Shown here: one piece after another, positions 33,316 through 41,266 of the stretch
How positions within the stretch are numbered: position 1 is the first letter of the stretch
Layout: every line of letters begins with the position of its first letter
Origin: Xenophilus aerolatus
GTDB taxonomy: Bacteria > Pseudomonadota > Gammaproteobacteria > Burkholderiales > Burkholderiaceae_C
Length of the DNA: 64,000 nucleotides
Direction of reading: 5' to 3'
NCBI GenBank assembly: GCA_030418545.1
Contig: QAIB01000006.1
Span: forward strand, 62,001 to 126,000
Translations under genes and position numbers: made by a program
Notes under the pieces: generated by a model
What the model was told of the DNA's origin: nothing
Seen by the model: only the letters and a program-made list of their open reading frames with translations
Databases searched by the model: none

Positions 33316-34479
33316 GTGCCGCTTCCAGCCACTCCATCGATCCTCGCGGCGGTCGGCTCCACGCTGCTGCGCCACGGCCTGCATGCCGACGGCCGCACCG
33401 AAGCGGCGGATGCGCTCGACCTCGCGCTCGATGTGCAGTACGCCTGCTTCCACCCCGCCCGGCCGCTGCTCTATGTGCTGTGCAGCAACGGCGGCGTCGG
33501 GCGCCCTGGCGACCGCCATGCCCTCGTGGTGCTGCGCCTGGACGGCGCTCGCCTTGCTGTGGCCGGCGAATCGGTGCCGCTGCCGTTCCGCCCGATCCAC
33601 GGATCGGTCGACCTGCGCGCGGGTCGGCTGCTGGTGGCCTACAACCGTCCGGCCGCACTCACGGTGCATGCGCTCGACGAGCGGGGTATGCCGCAGTCGA
33701 TGGCCGGGCCTTTCGAGGATCCGGCGGTGGTGGGTCACTTCCCGCACCAGGTGCTGCCGATGCCGCAGGGCAACGGCGTGCTGCTGGTGTGCCGCGGCGA
33801 CGACGCGATGGCCCAGCAGCCCGAGAACCCGGGCTCGCTGCGCGTGCTGTGCGTCGGGGCGGACCGTGCAGCCTGCACGCAGATCGTGGCGCCTTCCGGC
33901 GGCTTCGGCTTCGGGCCACGCAATGCGGTGTTCGGGCCGGACGGAGGCTGGCTGCAGGTCGTGCTGGAGCGGCAGAACCGCCTCGTCACCTTCGGCCTGC
34001 AGGGCGGTGCGATCGAATCGACGCCGCGCTTCGAACTGGCCCTCCTGCGGCAGCCCGAAGGTGGGCATCAGCCGCAGCTCGCCGGCGCCATCGAGCTCGA
34101 CCGCGCGGGCACGGTGGCCTACGTGGTGAACCGTTCACATGCGGCCGTGGTGCTGGGCGGCCGCAAGCTCGACGCCGGCGGCGAGAACAGTGTCGTGGTC
34201 GTTGCACTGGACGCGGTGACGGGCCGGCCGCAGCGCCTGCAGGTGGTGCCGCTGGCGGGCCTTCATGCGCGCTGCATCGGCCTGTCGCCGGACGGGCGAT
34301 GGCTGGTCGCGGCCATCCGCGAATCCAGCGTGCGGGCCGAAGGCGAGGGCTTCGTCGAACAACCTGCCGGCCTGCAGTGCTTTCGTGTCCAGCCGGACGG
34401 CCGTCTGGTGTTCCACCATCACCAGGTGCTGGACGACCGGGCCGCAACGGTGTTCTGGGCCGGCTTCGCGCCGGCATAG
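33316..34479 (+). CDS. Beta-propeller lactonase family protein (6-phosphogluconolactonase/YbhE-like)
   Basis: 387 aa. The GTG at 33316 is the first possible start after the in-frame stop at 33307. Blade-like repeats (ACFHPARPLLYVLCSN, GSVDLRAGRLLVAYNRP, GPRNAVFGPDGGWLQVVLE, CIGLSPDGRWLVAAIRES) match the Lactonase (PF10282) seven-bladed propeller. Members cleave lactones such as 6-phosphogluconolactone or carboxy-cis,cis-muconate lactone. No signal peptide is visible. It is the third lactonase type of the island and is divergent from an IclR regulator. Confidence 0.82.
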   Translation: MPLPATPSILAAVGSTLLRHGLHADGRTEAADALDLALDVQYACFHPARPLLYVLCSNGGVGRPGDRHALVVLRLDGARLAVAGESVPLPFRPIHGSVDLRAGRLLVAYNRPAALTVHALDERGMPQSMAGPFEDPAVVGHFPHQVLPMPQGNGVLLVCRGDDAMAQQPENPGSLRVLCVGADRAACTQIVAPSGGFGFGPRNAVFGPDGGWLQVVLERQNRLVTFGLQGGAIESTPRFELALLRQPEGGHQPQLAGAIELDRAGTVAYVVNRSHAAVVLGGRKLDAGGENSVVVVALDAVTGRPQRLQVVPLAGLHARCIGLSPDGRWLVAAIRESSVRAEGEGFVEQPAGLQCFRVQPDGRLVFHHHQVLDDRAATVFWAGFAPA

Positions 34480-34503
34480 CCGGCCGGCACGAAGCGCAGC
34501 GAA

Positions 34504-35772
34504 TCAGGCGACCACCGTGCCGCTCGCCTCGCCCAGCCCGATGCGCACCGCGCCCTCGCGCTCGCACCAGCCGCGCAGGATCAGCGTGTCGCCGTCCTGC
34601 AGGAAGGTGCGCTGCTCGCCGTTGGGCAGCGTGAAGGCTTGCTTGCCGCCCACGCTGAGTTCGGTGAACGAGCCGGCGGCGTCGAGCGTGGGCCCGGAGA
34701 GCGTGCCCGAGCCCAGCAGGTCGCCGGCCTGCAGGTTGCAGCCGTTGACGGTGTGGTGCGCCACGAGCTGGGCCGGCGTCCAGTAGGCCGCGTCCTTGAG
34801 CTTGCCGAGCGTGAGGCGTGCCGGGGCCTGGCCCTCGGTGCGCATCTTCGCGGTCTGGATCAGCACTTCCAGCGTCATGTCGATGTGGCCTTGCGCGCGG
34901 TTGTCGGCACCGTCGAGATAAGGCAGCGGCTGCGGGTCGCCCTCGGGACGCGAGAAGGGCGCGCGGAAGGGCGCCAGCGCCTCCATCGTGACGATCCAGG
35001 GCGAGACGGTGGAGCCGAAGTTCTTCGACAGGAAGGGGCCCAGCGGCTGGTATTCCCAGGCCTGGATGTCGCGCGCCGACCAGTCGTTGAACAAGGCCAC
35101 GCCGAACAGGTGCTGCTCCGCGGTGTCGATGCCCACCGGCGCACCCAGCGCATTGCCCTGGCCGATGAACCAGGCCAGCTCGAGCTCGTAGTCCAGGCGC
35201 TTGCAGGGGCCGAAGCTCGGCTCGGCCGCATCGGGCGCCTTGGTCTGGCCCTGCGGCCGCTTGACCGGCGTGCCGCTCACGATGATGGAGCTCGCGCGGC
35301 CGTGGTAGCCGATGGGCACCCACTTGTAGTTGGGCAGCAGCGGGTTGTCGGGGCGGAACTGGCGGCCGATGTTGGTCGCGTGGTGCACGCTGGTGTAGAA
35401 GTCGGTGTAGTCGCCGACCTTGCACGGCACGGCGAATTCGCATGCCGATTGCGCGACCAGCGCCTGGGCCCATGCGGACTCTCGTGCACTCCCGGCGGCC
35501 AGGCCGTCGGACAGCGTGCGGCGCAGTGCCTGGCGCTCGGCCACCGGCGCGGCCATCAGCGCGTTCATGTCGTCGTGGTCGACCAGGCCGGCGGCGCGCA
35601 GGTCCAGCACTTGGTCGCCGATGGCGACGCCGATGCGCAAGGCCTCCTGGCTGCCGGCTGGGCGAAAGCGTCCGAAGGGCAGGTTCTGGATCGGGAAGTC
35701 GCAGCCCGCCACGTTGGCGGAGGCGACCCAGCTCGTGCGCTTCGGGTCGTGGGTGATGTCGAGGGCGGTCAT
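34504..35772 (-). CDS. fahA: Fumarylacetoacetase
   Basis: 422 aa, the usual FAH length. The N-terminal SH3-like domain runs to residue ~115. The catalytic domain has DYTDFYTSVHHATNIG near residue 122 (catalytic His), LLPNYKWVPIGYHGRASSI near 147, DYELELAWFIG near 198 (metal Glu pair) and ALFNDWSARDIQAWEYQPLG near 227 (metal Asp). It hydrolyses fumarylacetoacetate to fumarate and acetoacetate, the last step of homogentisate breakdown. It is the distal gene of the leftward homogentisate operon and is separated from hmgA by a Bug gene. Confidence 0.96.
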   Translation of the reverse strand: MTALDITHDPKRTSWVASANVAGCDFPIQNLPFGRFRPAGSQEALRIGVAIGDQVLDLRAAGLVDHDDMNALMAAPVAERQALRRTLSDGLAAGSARESAWAQALVAQSACEFAVPCKVGDYTDFYTSVHHATNIGRQFRPDNPLLPNYKWVPIGYHGRASSIIVSGTPVKRPQGQTKAPDAAEPSFGPCKRLDYELELAWFIGQGNALGAPVGIDTAEQHLFGVALFNDWSARDIQAWEYQPLGPFLSKNFGSTVSPWIVTMEALAPFRAPFSRPEGDPQPLPYLDGADNRAQGHIDMTLEVLIQTAKMRTEGQAPARLTLGKLKDAAYWTPAQLVAHHTVNGCNLQAGDLLGSGTLSGPTLDAAGSFTELSVGGKQAFTLPNGEQRTFLQDGDTLILRGWCEREGAVRIGLGEASGTVVA

Positions 35773-35789
35773 GGGGGGTTTCCTTGCAG

Positions 35790-36761
35790 TCACTCGGCGG
35801 TCATGCCGGCCTGTCGCGCGACGTCGCCGAGGCGCTGGTATTCGGATTGGGTGAGCTTGGCGAGCTCTTCCGCGCTGCTGCCGCGGGGCGTGAAGCCGGC
35901 CTGCAGCAGCTTGTCCTTGATGCCGGGCTCGGCCAGGGCTTCGCTGAAGGCCTGGTTGAGCGTCTTCACGATCGCGGGCGGCAGGTTGGCGGGGCCATAC
36001 ACGCCGAACCACGGCTCCAGCGCATAGCCCTTGAGGCCGGCCTCGGCGATGGTCGGCACCTCGGGCAGCGCAGGCGAGCGCGACGGCCCGGCCACGGCCA
36101 GCGCGCGCAGGCGGCCGGCCTGGATGTGCGGCAGCGACGCCGGGAGGTTGTCGAACATCACGCCCACGGTGCCGCCCAGCATGTCGGTGATGGCCGGGCC
36201 GCTGCCCTTGTAAGCCACGTGCGTGAGCTGCGTGCCGGTCATCTGCGCGAACATCACGCCGGCCAGGTTCATCGAGGTGCCGGCGCCGGCGGTGGCGTAG
36301 GGCAGCCCCGGCGTCTTCTTCGCCGCGGCGATGAGATCGGGCACGCTCCTGATGGGGGAGCTGGCCGGCACTTCGAGCACGATGGTGGACGTGCCGAGCA
36401 GGCCGATGGCGGTGAAGTCCTTGCGCGGATCGAAGGCCATCGACTTGTAGATGTGCGGGTTCAGCGCATTGGTCGAGATGGCACCGAAGCCGATGGTGTA
36501 GCCGTCGGCCGGGGCCTTGGCCACCGCGTCCATGCCGATGTTGCCGCCGGCGCCGCCGCGGTTCTCGATCACGACCGGCTGGCCCAGCTTCTCGCCCACG
36601 CGCTGGCCGACGGTGCGGGCCACCAGGTCGGTGGTGCCACCGGCGGTGTAGGGCACGATGAAGCGGATGGGCTTGGTCGGGAAGTCGGCCGCGGAGGCCA
36701 GCAGCGGCGCAACGAGCGCCAGGGCGAGCGCCGCGCGGCGCGTGGGTGTGAAGGTCTTCAT
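35790..36761 (-). CDS. Bug-family periplasmic solute receptor in the homogentisate operon
   Basis: 323 aa. The signal peptide is cleaved after LLASA, then [48 protein letters not shown] and [15 protein letters not shown] are conserved. Its ATG overlaps the hmgA stop (ATGA) and fahA follows 17 bases later, so it is embedded between two catabolic enzymes. Its ligand is therefore probably the pathway substrate, such as homogentisate or 3-hydroxyphenylacetate. No permease gene accompanies it. Confidence 0.92.
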   Translation of the reverse strand: MKTFTPTRRAALALALVAPLLASAADFPTKPIRFIVPYTAGGTTDLVARTVGQRVGEKLGQPVVIENRGGAGGNIGMDAVAKAPADGYTIGFGAISTNALNPHIYKSMAFDPRKDFTAIGLLGTSTIVLEVPASSPIRSVPDLIAAAKKTPGLPYATAGAGTSMNLAGVMFAQMTGTQLTHVAYKGSGPAITDMLGGTVGVMFDNLPASLPHIQAGRLRALAVAGPSRSPALPEVPTIAEAGLKGYALEPWFGVYGPANLPPAIVKTLNQAFSEALAEPGIKDKLLQAGFTPRGSSAEELAKLTQSEYQRLGDVARQAGMTAE

Positions 36762-38065
36762 GCCTTGAATTGATCCTTGAGGCCGGCCCAGCAGTCGGCG
36801 TAGTTCTGGTCCAGCGCGGGGCTCTGCAGCGCGAACGCAGTGGGGATGAAGCGGTAGCGGCTCTCGAACATGAAGGCCAGCGTGTTGTCGAGCTTCTGGG
36901 GCTTGAGGTCCATGCTCGACGCCTTCTCGAAGGCCTCTTCGTCGGGGCCGTGCGGCACCATCGCGTTGTGCAGGCTGGCGCCACCCGGCTTGAAGCCGCC
37001 GGGCTTGGCGTCGTATTCGCCGTAGACGAGGCCCATGAACTCGCTCATGAGGTTGCGGTGGTACCAGGGCGGACGGAAGGTGTCTTCCATCACCAGCCAG
37101 CGCGGCGGGAAGATGACGAAGTCGCAGTTCGCGGTGCCGGGCGTGTCGCTGGGCGAGGTGAGCACGGTGAAGATGGACGGGTCCGGATGGTCGAAGCTGA
37201 TCGAGCCGATGGTCATGAAGTTCTTCGTGTCGTACTTCACCGGCGTGAGGTTGCCGTGCCAGGCGACGACGTTGAAGGGCGTGTGCTTCATCGGCGCGGT
37301 CCAGAAGCGGCCGCCGAACTTCTTCACCACCTCGTAGGGCGCGCTCGCATCTTCGAAGGCGGCCACGGGGGCGAGAAAGTCGCGCGCGTTCGCCAGGCCG
37401 TTGGAGCCGATCGGGCCCAGTTCGGGCAGGCGGAACTGCGCGCCGTAGTTCTCGCAGACGTAGCCGCGCGAGGGGCCGTCGGGTACGGCCACCTTGAACA
37501 GCACGCCGCGCGGCAGCACGGCGATCTCGCCGGGCGCGACCTCGAGCACGCCCAGCTCGGTCGTGATGACCAGGCGCCCCTGCTGCGGCACGACGAGCAG
37601 TTCGCCGTCGGCATTGACGAAGGCGCGCTTGTCCATCGACCGGGTCGCCAGGTACATCAGCGAGCCGATGCCGGTCTGCGCATCGGCATCGCCGTTGGCC
37701 GCCAGCGTGTGCATGCCGTCGACGAAGTCGGCCTCCACGCCGGGCGCGAAGGGGATCGCGCCCCAGCGCATGGGCTCGGGCGGCAGCGCGGTGCCGCGGT
37801 CGCCGCCGGTGGTCCAGTGCGCCTGCGCATAGGGCTGGTAGCGGCCCGACACCACCGAGGGCTGGCGACGGTACAGCCAACTGCGGCGGTTCTCGTGGCG
37901 CGGCGCGGTGAAGGCGGTGCCCGACACCAGCTCGGGGTAGAGATGGAAGGGCGCGCGCTGCGGGCTGTTGCGGCCCTGCGGCAGCGCGCCGGGCACGGCT
38001 TCGGTGGCGTGCTCGTTGCCGAAGCCGCTCTGGTAGCGCAGGCCGGCGGAGGTGGAGGCGTTCAT
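36758..38065 (-). CDS. hmgA: Homogentisate 1,2-dioxygenase
   Basis: 435 aa, matching the ~430-445 aa of the family. [15 protein letters not shown] is the classic N-terminus. The iron-site region has [20 protein letters not shown] near residue 340 (His and Glu ligands) and [17 protein letters not shown] near 374 (His ligand). It opens the ring of homogentisate to maleylacetoacetate with Fe(II) and O2. ATG at 38065 is chosen by the conserved N-terminus. Upstream lie the MhaB- and MhaA-like genes, whose product would be homogentisate. Confidence 0.97.
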   Translation of the reverse strand: MNASTSAGLRYQSGFGNEHATEAVPGALPQGRNSPQRAPFHLYPELVSGTAFTAPRHENRRSWLYRRQPSVVSGRYQPYAQAHWTTGGDRGTALPPEPMRWGAIPFAPGVEADFVDGMHTLAANGDADAQTGIGSLMYLATRSMDKRAFVNADGELLVVPQQGRLVITTELGVLEVAPGEIAVLPRGVLFKVAVPDGPSRGYVCENYGAQFRLPELGPIGSNGLANARDFLAPVAAFEDASAPYEVVKKFGGRFWTAPMKHTPFNVVAWHGNLTPVKYDTKNFMTIGSISFDHPDPSIFTVLTSPSDTPGTANCDFVIFPPRWLVMEDTFRPPWYHRNLMSEFMGLVYGEYDAKPGGFKPGGASLHNAMVPHGPDEEAFEKASSMDLKPQKLDNTLAFMFESRYRFIPTAFALQSPALDQNYADCWAGLKDQFKA

Positions 38066-38090
38066 GGTGTCCCTCGTGAAGCGATGGTTT

Positions 38091-38147
38091 GCTATGAATG
38101 TTGTAGCTGCTTGCGCCCGCCGGGCGGGCGCCTCAGGCACTTTTGGC
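38091..38147 (+). repeat. Dispersed 57-bp repeat (family A), copy 1
   Basis: It starts GCTATGAATGTTGTAGCTGC and continues with a 9-bp hairpin GCGCCCGCC (38113-38121) with GGCGGGCGC (38123-38131), then AGGC and a T-run. It aligns without gaps to 54984-54928 (minus strand) and 63108-63164. It lies between hmgA and the DUF2783 gene and supplies the last codons of the latter. Confidence 0.7.
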
Positions 38148-38348
38148 CTGAAGATCGCCACTGGCGCGCGCGGCCGCGAGGGCTTCGCGCAGCACCGACA
38201 GCGCGCCGATGTGGTTGGCCAGCAGCAGCACCAGGCGGGCGTTGAGCGCGTGGCTCTGCTCGTCGGTCAGGCCCTGATGGGCGTCGATCAGGGCCTCGTA
38301 GAAGTCATCGGGCGACTCGAGGTTGGGCGTGGTGACGAGGGCACTCAT
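38133..38348 (-). CDS. DUF2783 small protein, MhaB-like coupling subunit of 3-hydroxyphenylacetate 6-hydroxylase
   Basis: 71 aa, acidic-helical: [20 protein letters not shown] then a Leu-rich helix to the C-terminus. Its ATG overlaps the stop of the flavoprotein gene (ATGA). A ~7-kDa coupling protein encoded next to a ~63-kDa flavoprotein is the arrangement known for MhaB/MhaA of Pseudomonas putida, so I infer the same role here. The last residues (LQAKSA) are encoded by the end of a dispersed repeat, so the natural C-terminus may have been replaced. Confidence 0.78.
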   Translation of the reverse strand: MSALVTTPNLESPDDFYEALIDAHQGLTDEQSHALNARLVLLLANHIGALSVLREALAAARASGDLQAKSA

Positions 38349-40105
38349 GCGGCGACCTCCTGCACGGCGAATTCGCCCAGGGCGCGGCGACGCGCGGCGC
38401 GCACTGCGCCCGCGCTGGGGGCGCGCCATCGCGCGCACACGTGCTGGTCGGGCCGCAACAGGTAGGTGGTGCCGTCGCGAGCGCCGTAGCGCGCGGCGGC
38501 CAGGGCACCGCCTTCGCCGCCCGGCACGCGCACGATGTCGATCGGCTCGTCGGCTTGGGCCAAGGCCTGCACGCTGCTCTGCGCGGCCGGTCCGTCGCCG
38601 AAGACCAGCGCCATGAAGCGCGCGCCGCTGCAACGGCGCAGCAGCCAGCCCGGCTGGCCCGACGCATCGACGACCGGCGCGTCGGCCGCCGCGGCGCCCG
38701 GCGCCATGGCAGGGCCGAAGTCCGCATCGGCGTCGGGCGTGTTCAGTGCCGAGTCGCGCAGGACTGCCGGCACCGACAGCCGACCGCTGTTGACCAGCGT
38801 GCGCGCGAAGGCATGCTCGCGCGACAGTGCCAGCACCGCGTCGCGGAACACGCGGCTGACCGCACTCTTGGGCGTGATGAAGTCGGTCGCACGGGTGGAG
38901 TGGAGGATGTTCTCGTCGGCGGCGTACTCGCGTTCGCGGGCGTAGCTGTCGATGAGCGCCTCGGCCGCGTCGCCCTCGACCTCGCGATGCACGACGGCCG
39001 CCAGCTTCCACGCGAGGTTGTCGGCGTCCTGCACGCCCGAGTTGGCGCCGCGCGCGCCGAAGGGCGACACGCCATGTGCAGAGTCGCCGGCGAAGAGCAC
39101 GCGCCCGTGTCGGAAGCTCGCCATGCGCTGGCAGGCGAAGGTGTAGACGCTGGCCCATTCGATGCGAAAGCCCTGCCCGGCCTGGCCGATGCTGTCGAGC
39201 ACGGCGCGCACGCGCGGCGCGATGCGTTCGCTCTGGCGTTCGGCCTGCGGGTCGGCGTCCCAGCCGAGCTGGAAGTCCAGCCGCCACACGCCGCCTGCCT
39301 GGCGGTGCATGAGCACGCTCTGGCCGGGGTGGAAGGGCGGGTCGAACCAGAACCTTCTCTCCGTCGGCAGCGCATCGTCCCCGCCGTCGAGCCGAATGTC
39401 GGCGATGAGGAAGCGGTCGCGGAACACGCGGCCGGTCGCCTCCTGCCCCAGCATCTGCCGCATCGGCGAGCGCGAGCCGTCGCAGGCGGCGACCCAGTCG
39501 GCGGCCAGCCGGTAATGGCCTTCGGGTGTCTCGACGGTGAGCATGGCACCGTCCGCGCCCTGTTCGATGCCGACCACCTTGTTGCACCACCGCACCTCGA
39601 TGTTCGGCAGTTCGGCCACGCGCTCGTTGAGGTAGCCCTCGACGTAGTACTGCTGCAAATTGATGAAGGCCGGCCGTTCACTGGTTCGCCCCCGGCCGCC
39701 CTCGGCGGCCACCCCCCGAGGGGGTCCGTCGCCGCCTTGAGGCGGCTCGGCGCCGGCGACGGGGCCCGGCTCCGGCAGCAGGTCGAAGCGATACACCTGC
39801 TCGCTGCCGAAGTACACCTTGCCGATGTTCCACGACACTCCGGTGTCGACCATGCGCTGGCCGCAGCCGAGGCGGTCGAAGATCTCCAGCGTGCGCTTGG
39901 CGAAGCAGATGGCGCGCGAGCCGGTGGAAAGCTGGCAATCGTTGTCCAGCAGCAGCACGGGCACCTCGCGCTGTGCGAGGTCGATGGCGAGCGCCAGCCC
40001 CACGGGGCCGGCACCGACCACGACGACGGGATGGCGCGCGGGCGTGGCCGCGTCCTGGTCGGGATGGCGGCGGTAGTCGAAGCGCAGGCTCTGGTAGTCG
40101 ATCAC
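38345..40105 (-). CDS. FAD-dependent monooxygenase, MhaA-like 3-hydroxyphenylacetate 6-hydroxylase with in-frame repeat insert
   Basis: A 586-aa class A flavin hydroxylase: FAD motif VVVVGAGPVGLALAIDLAQ near residue 27, DG motif ACDGSRSPMRQMLG near 208, and GD motif LFAGDSAHGVSPFGARGAN near 335. It has a thioredoxin-like C-terminal region, as in MhpA/phenol hydroxylases. Coupling to the DUF2783 gene and position before hmgA fit conversion of 3-hydroxyphenylacetate to homogentisate. Residues ~114-143 (Gly/Pro/Ala-rich) are encoded by a hairpin repeat and interrupt the sequence between LLPEPG and RPAFINLQQYY. Whether the enzyme stays active is uncertain. Confidence 0.82.
   Translation of the reverse strand: MIDYQSLRFDYRRHPDQDAATPARHPVVVVGAGPVGLALAIDLAQREVPVLLLDNDCQLSTGSRAICFAKRTLEIFDRLGCGQRMVDTGVSWNIGKVYFGSEQVYRFDLLPEPGPVAGAEPPQGGDGPPRGVAAEGGRGRTSERPAFINLQQYYVEGYLNERVAELPNIEVRWCNKVVGIEQGADGAMLTVETPEGHYRLAADWVAACDGSRSPMRQMLGQEATGRVFRDRFLIADIRLDGGDDALPTERRFWFDPPFHPGQSVLMHRQAGGVWRLDFQLGWDADPQAERQSERIAPRVRAVLDSIGQAGQGFRIEWASVYTFACQRMASFRHGRVLFAGDSAHGVSPFGARGANSGVQDADNLAWKLAAVVHREVEGDAAEALIDSYAREREYAADENILHSTRATDFITPKSAVSRVFRDAVLALSREHAFARTLVNSGRLSVPAVLRDSALNTPDADADFGPAMAPGAAAADAPVVDASGQPGWLLRRCSGARFMALVFGDGPAAQSSVQALAQADEPIDIVRVPGGEGGALAAARYGARDGTTYLLRPDQHVCARWRAPSAGAVRAARRRALGEFAVQEVAA
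39677..39766 (-). repeat. Family B hairpin repeat inserted in frame within the flavin monooxygenase gene
   Basis: GGCCGCC (39694-39700) with GGCGGCC (39704-39710), CCCCC (39712-39716) with GGGGG (39720-39724), and GCCGCC (39731-39736) with GGCGGC (39741-39746). Read on the minus strand the hairpin order equals the intergenic copies at 5413 and 10834. It is roughly 90 bases, a multiple of three, so the frame is kept. Confidence 0.65.
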
Positions 40106-40139
40106 GTGTTGTCTCCGTGCCGGTTCTTCTCTCTGGCTC

Positions 40140-40158
40140 CTTCCCCCTCTGGGGGAAG
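40140..40158. terminator. Hairpin between the MBL gene and the flavin monooxygenase gene
   Basis: CTTCCCCC (40140-40147), TCT loop, GGGGGAAG (40151-40158) in the 66-base gap between two leftward genes. There is no clear T-run, so it may be an RNA-processing or stability hairpin or a fragment of the family B repeat rather than a full terminator. Confidence 0.45.
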
Positions 40159-40171
40159 AAGCCTTTCGGCC

Positions 40172-41134
40172 TTACTGGTTCTCCAGCGCCTTCCACATCT
40201 CGATGTCGCGCTCGGCGGTCCACACGCGGGGGTCGGCGTACTTCGTGGCCTCGTCGTAGCAGCGCGTCACGTCGAAGGGCATGCAGTGGTCGAAGATGAC
40301 CCACTGGCCGTACTTGGGCTTGAGCTTCTCGTAGGTCTCGCGGTAGACGGTGTTGAGGTCCTTGCCGGCACGCGCGCCGGCGCTCACGTTCGTCCACACG
40401 TCGGCGATGAAGGCGCGCGTCTCGGCCAGGCCCTGGGCCACGTCCGCCGGCGTGGTGAGCGCGGCGCCGCGGCCGGGCACCAGCGCCTTGGGCTGCAGCG
40501 CGGCGATGTTGTCGAGCGTCTTCGGCCAGTCCTGGAAGTAGGCGTCGCCGGCGTAGGGCGTGGCGCCGAACTCGACCAGGTCACCCGAGAGCAGCGCCTT
40601 CTCGCCGGGCAGCCACACCACCGTGTCGCCCTTGGTGTGGCCGCGGCCCAGCTGCAGCAGCTGCACTTCCAGCTTGCCCAGCCACACGGTCATCTTGCCG
40701 GTGAAAGTCATGGTGGGCCAGGTCATGCCGGGCGGCACGGTTTCCACACCGGCGAACAGGCGCGGGAAGCGGCCGATCTCGCTGGCCTTGTCGGCCTCGC
40801 CGCGCTCGACGATGAGGTCGTAGGTGTCCTGGCTGGCCAGGATCTGCTGCGCGCCGTAGGCACTCGCGCCCAGCACGCGCACCGCGTGGTAGTGCGTGAG
40901 CACGACGTACTTGATCGGCTTGTCGGTCACCTCGCGGATGCGGCGGATCACGTCGGCCGCCATGGCGGGCGTGGCCTGGGTATCGGCCACCAGCACGGCG
41001 TCGTCGCCGATCACGATGCCGGTGTTGGGGTCGCCCTCGGCCGTGTAGGCCCAGGCGTGCTCGGAAATCTGGCTGAAGGTGACCTTCTTCTCTTCGAGGT
41101 CGGCCTGGCTGGCAAAGGCTTTGGTCTGGGTCAT
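40172..41134 (-). CDS. MBL-fold metallo-hydrolase with atypical metal motif
   Basis: 320 aa, MBL fold: TGIVIGDDAVLVADTQATPAMA near residue 38, then LTHYHAVRVLGASAY near 80. The usual HxHxDH reads HYHAVRVL, so the Asp and third His are missing. GRGHTKGDTVVWLP near 157 and LLSGDLVEFGATP near 173 keep the later His and Asp. It is the first gene of the leftward homogentisate operon and divergent from an IclR regulator. A role in hydrolysing a thioester or lactone of the pathway is possible; the reaction is unknown. No signal peptide. Confidence 0.83.
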   Translation of the reverse strand: MTQTKAFASQADLEEKKVTFSQISEHAWAYTAEGDPNTGIVIGDDAVLVADTQATPAMAADVIRRIREVTDKPIKYVVLTHYHAVRVLGASAYGAQQILASQDTYDLIVERGEADKASEIGRFPRLFAGVETVPPGMTWPTMTFTGKMTVWLGKLEVQLLQLGRGHTKGDTVVWLPGEKALLSGDLVEFGATPYAGDAYFQDWPKTLDNIAALQPKALVPGRGAALTTPADVAQGLAETRAFIADVWTNVSAGARAGKDLNTVYRETYEKLKPKYGQWVIFDHCMPFDVTRCYDEATKYADPRVWTAERDIEMWKALENQ

Positions 41135-41180
41135 CGTGCTGTCTCCTGAAGGTCGGTGGGGCCGCTGTCGTCGGCTTCTT

Positions 41181-41233
41181 TGATTTGTTTTAGACAAATC
41201 AATTTGCATTCGACGAATTTTCGGCAGTGTAAT
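41181..41233 (+). promoter_or_regulatory. Divergent control region of the homogentisate operon and its IclR gene
   Basis: A perfect 8-bp dyad TGATTTGT (41181-41188) N5 ACAAATCA (41194-41201) and a second dyad ATTCG-A-CGAAT (41208-41218) lie in AT-rich DNA. A rightward promoter TTGCAT (41204-41209), 18 bases, TGTAAT (41228-41233) overlaps the second dyad and would drive the IclR gene at 41267, allowing autoregulation. The first dyad is well placed to control the leftward operon starting at 41134. Confidence 0.62.
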
Positions 41234-41266
41234 GCCGGTCGGACGCCGTTGTCTAATCCATTCACC

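Noticed and set aside
33120-33398. Longer N-terminus for the IclR regulator at 32355
   Set aside because: The added residues are low-complexity and Arg-rich; ATG 33119 gives the same 254-aa length as its paralogue and leaves room for the divergent promoter.
38345-40105. Calling the MhaA-like gene a pseudogene because of the repeat insert
   Set aside because: The frame is intact over 586 codons and all FAD motifs are present; the insert is in a probable loop, so loss of function is not shown.
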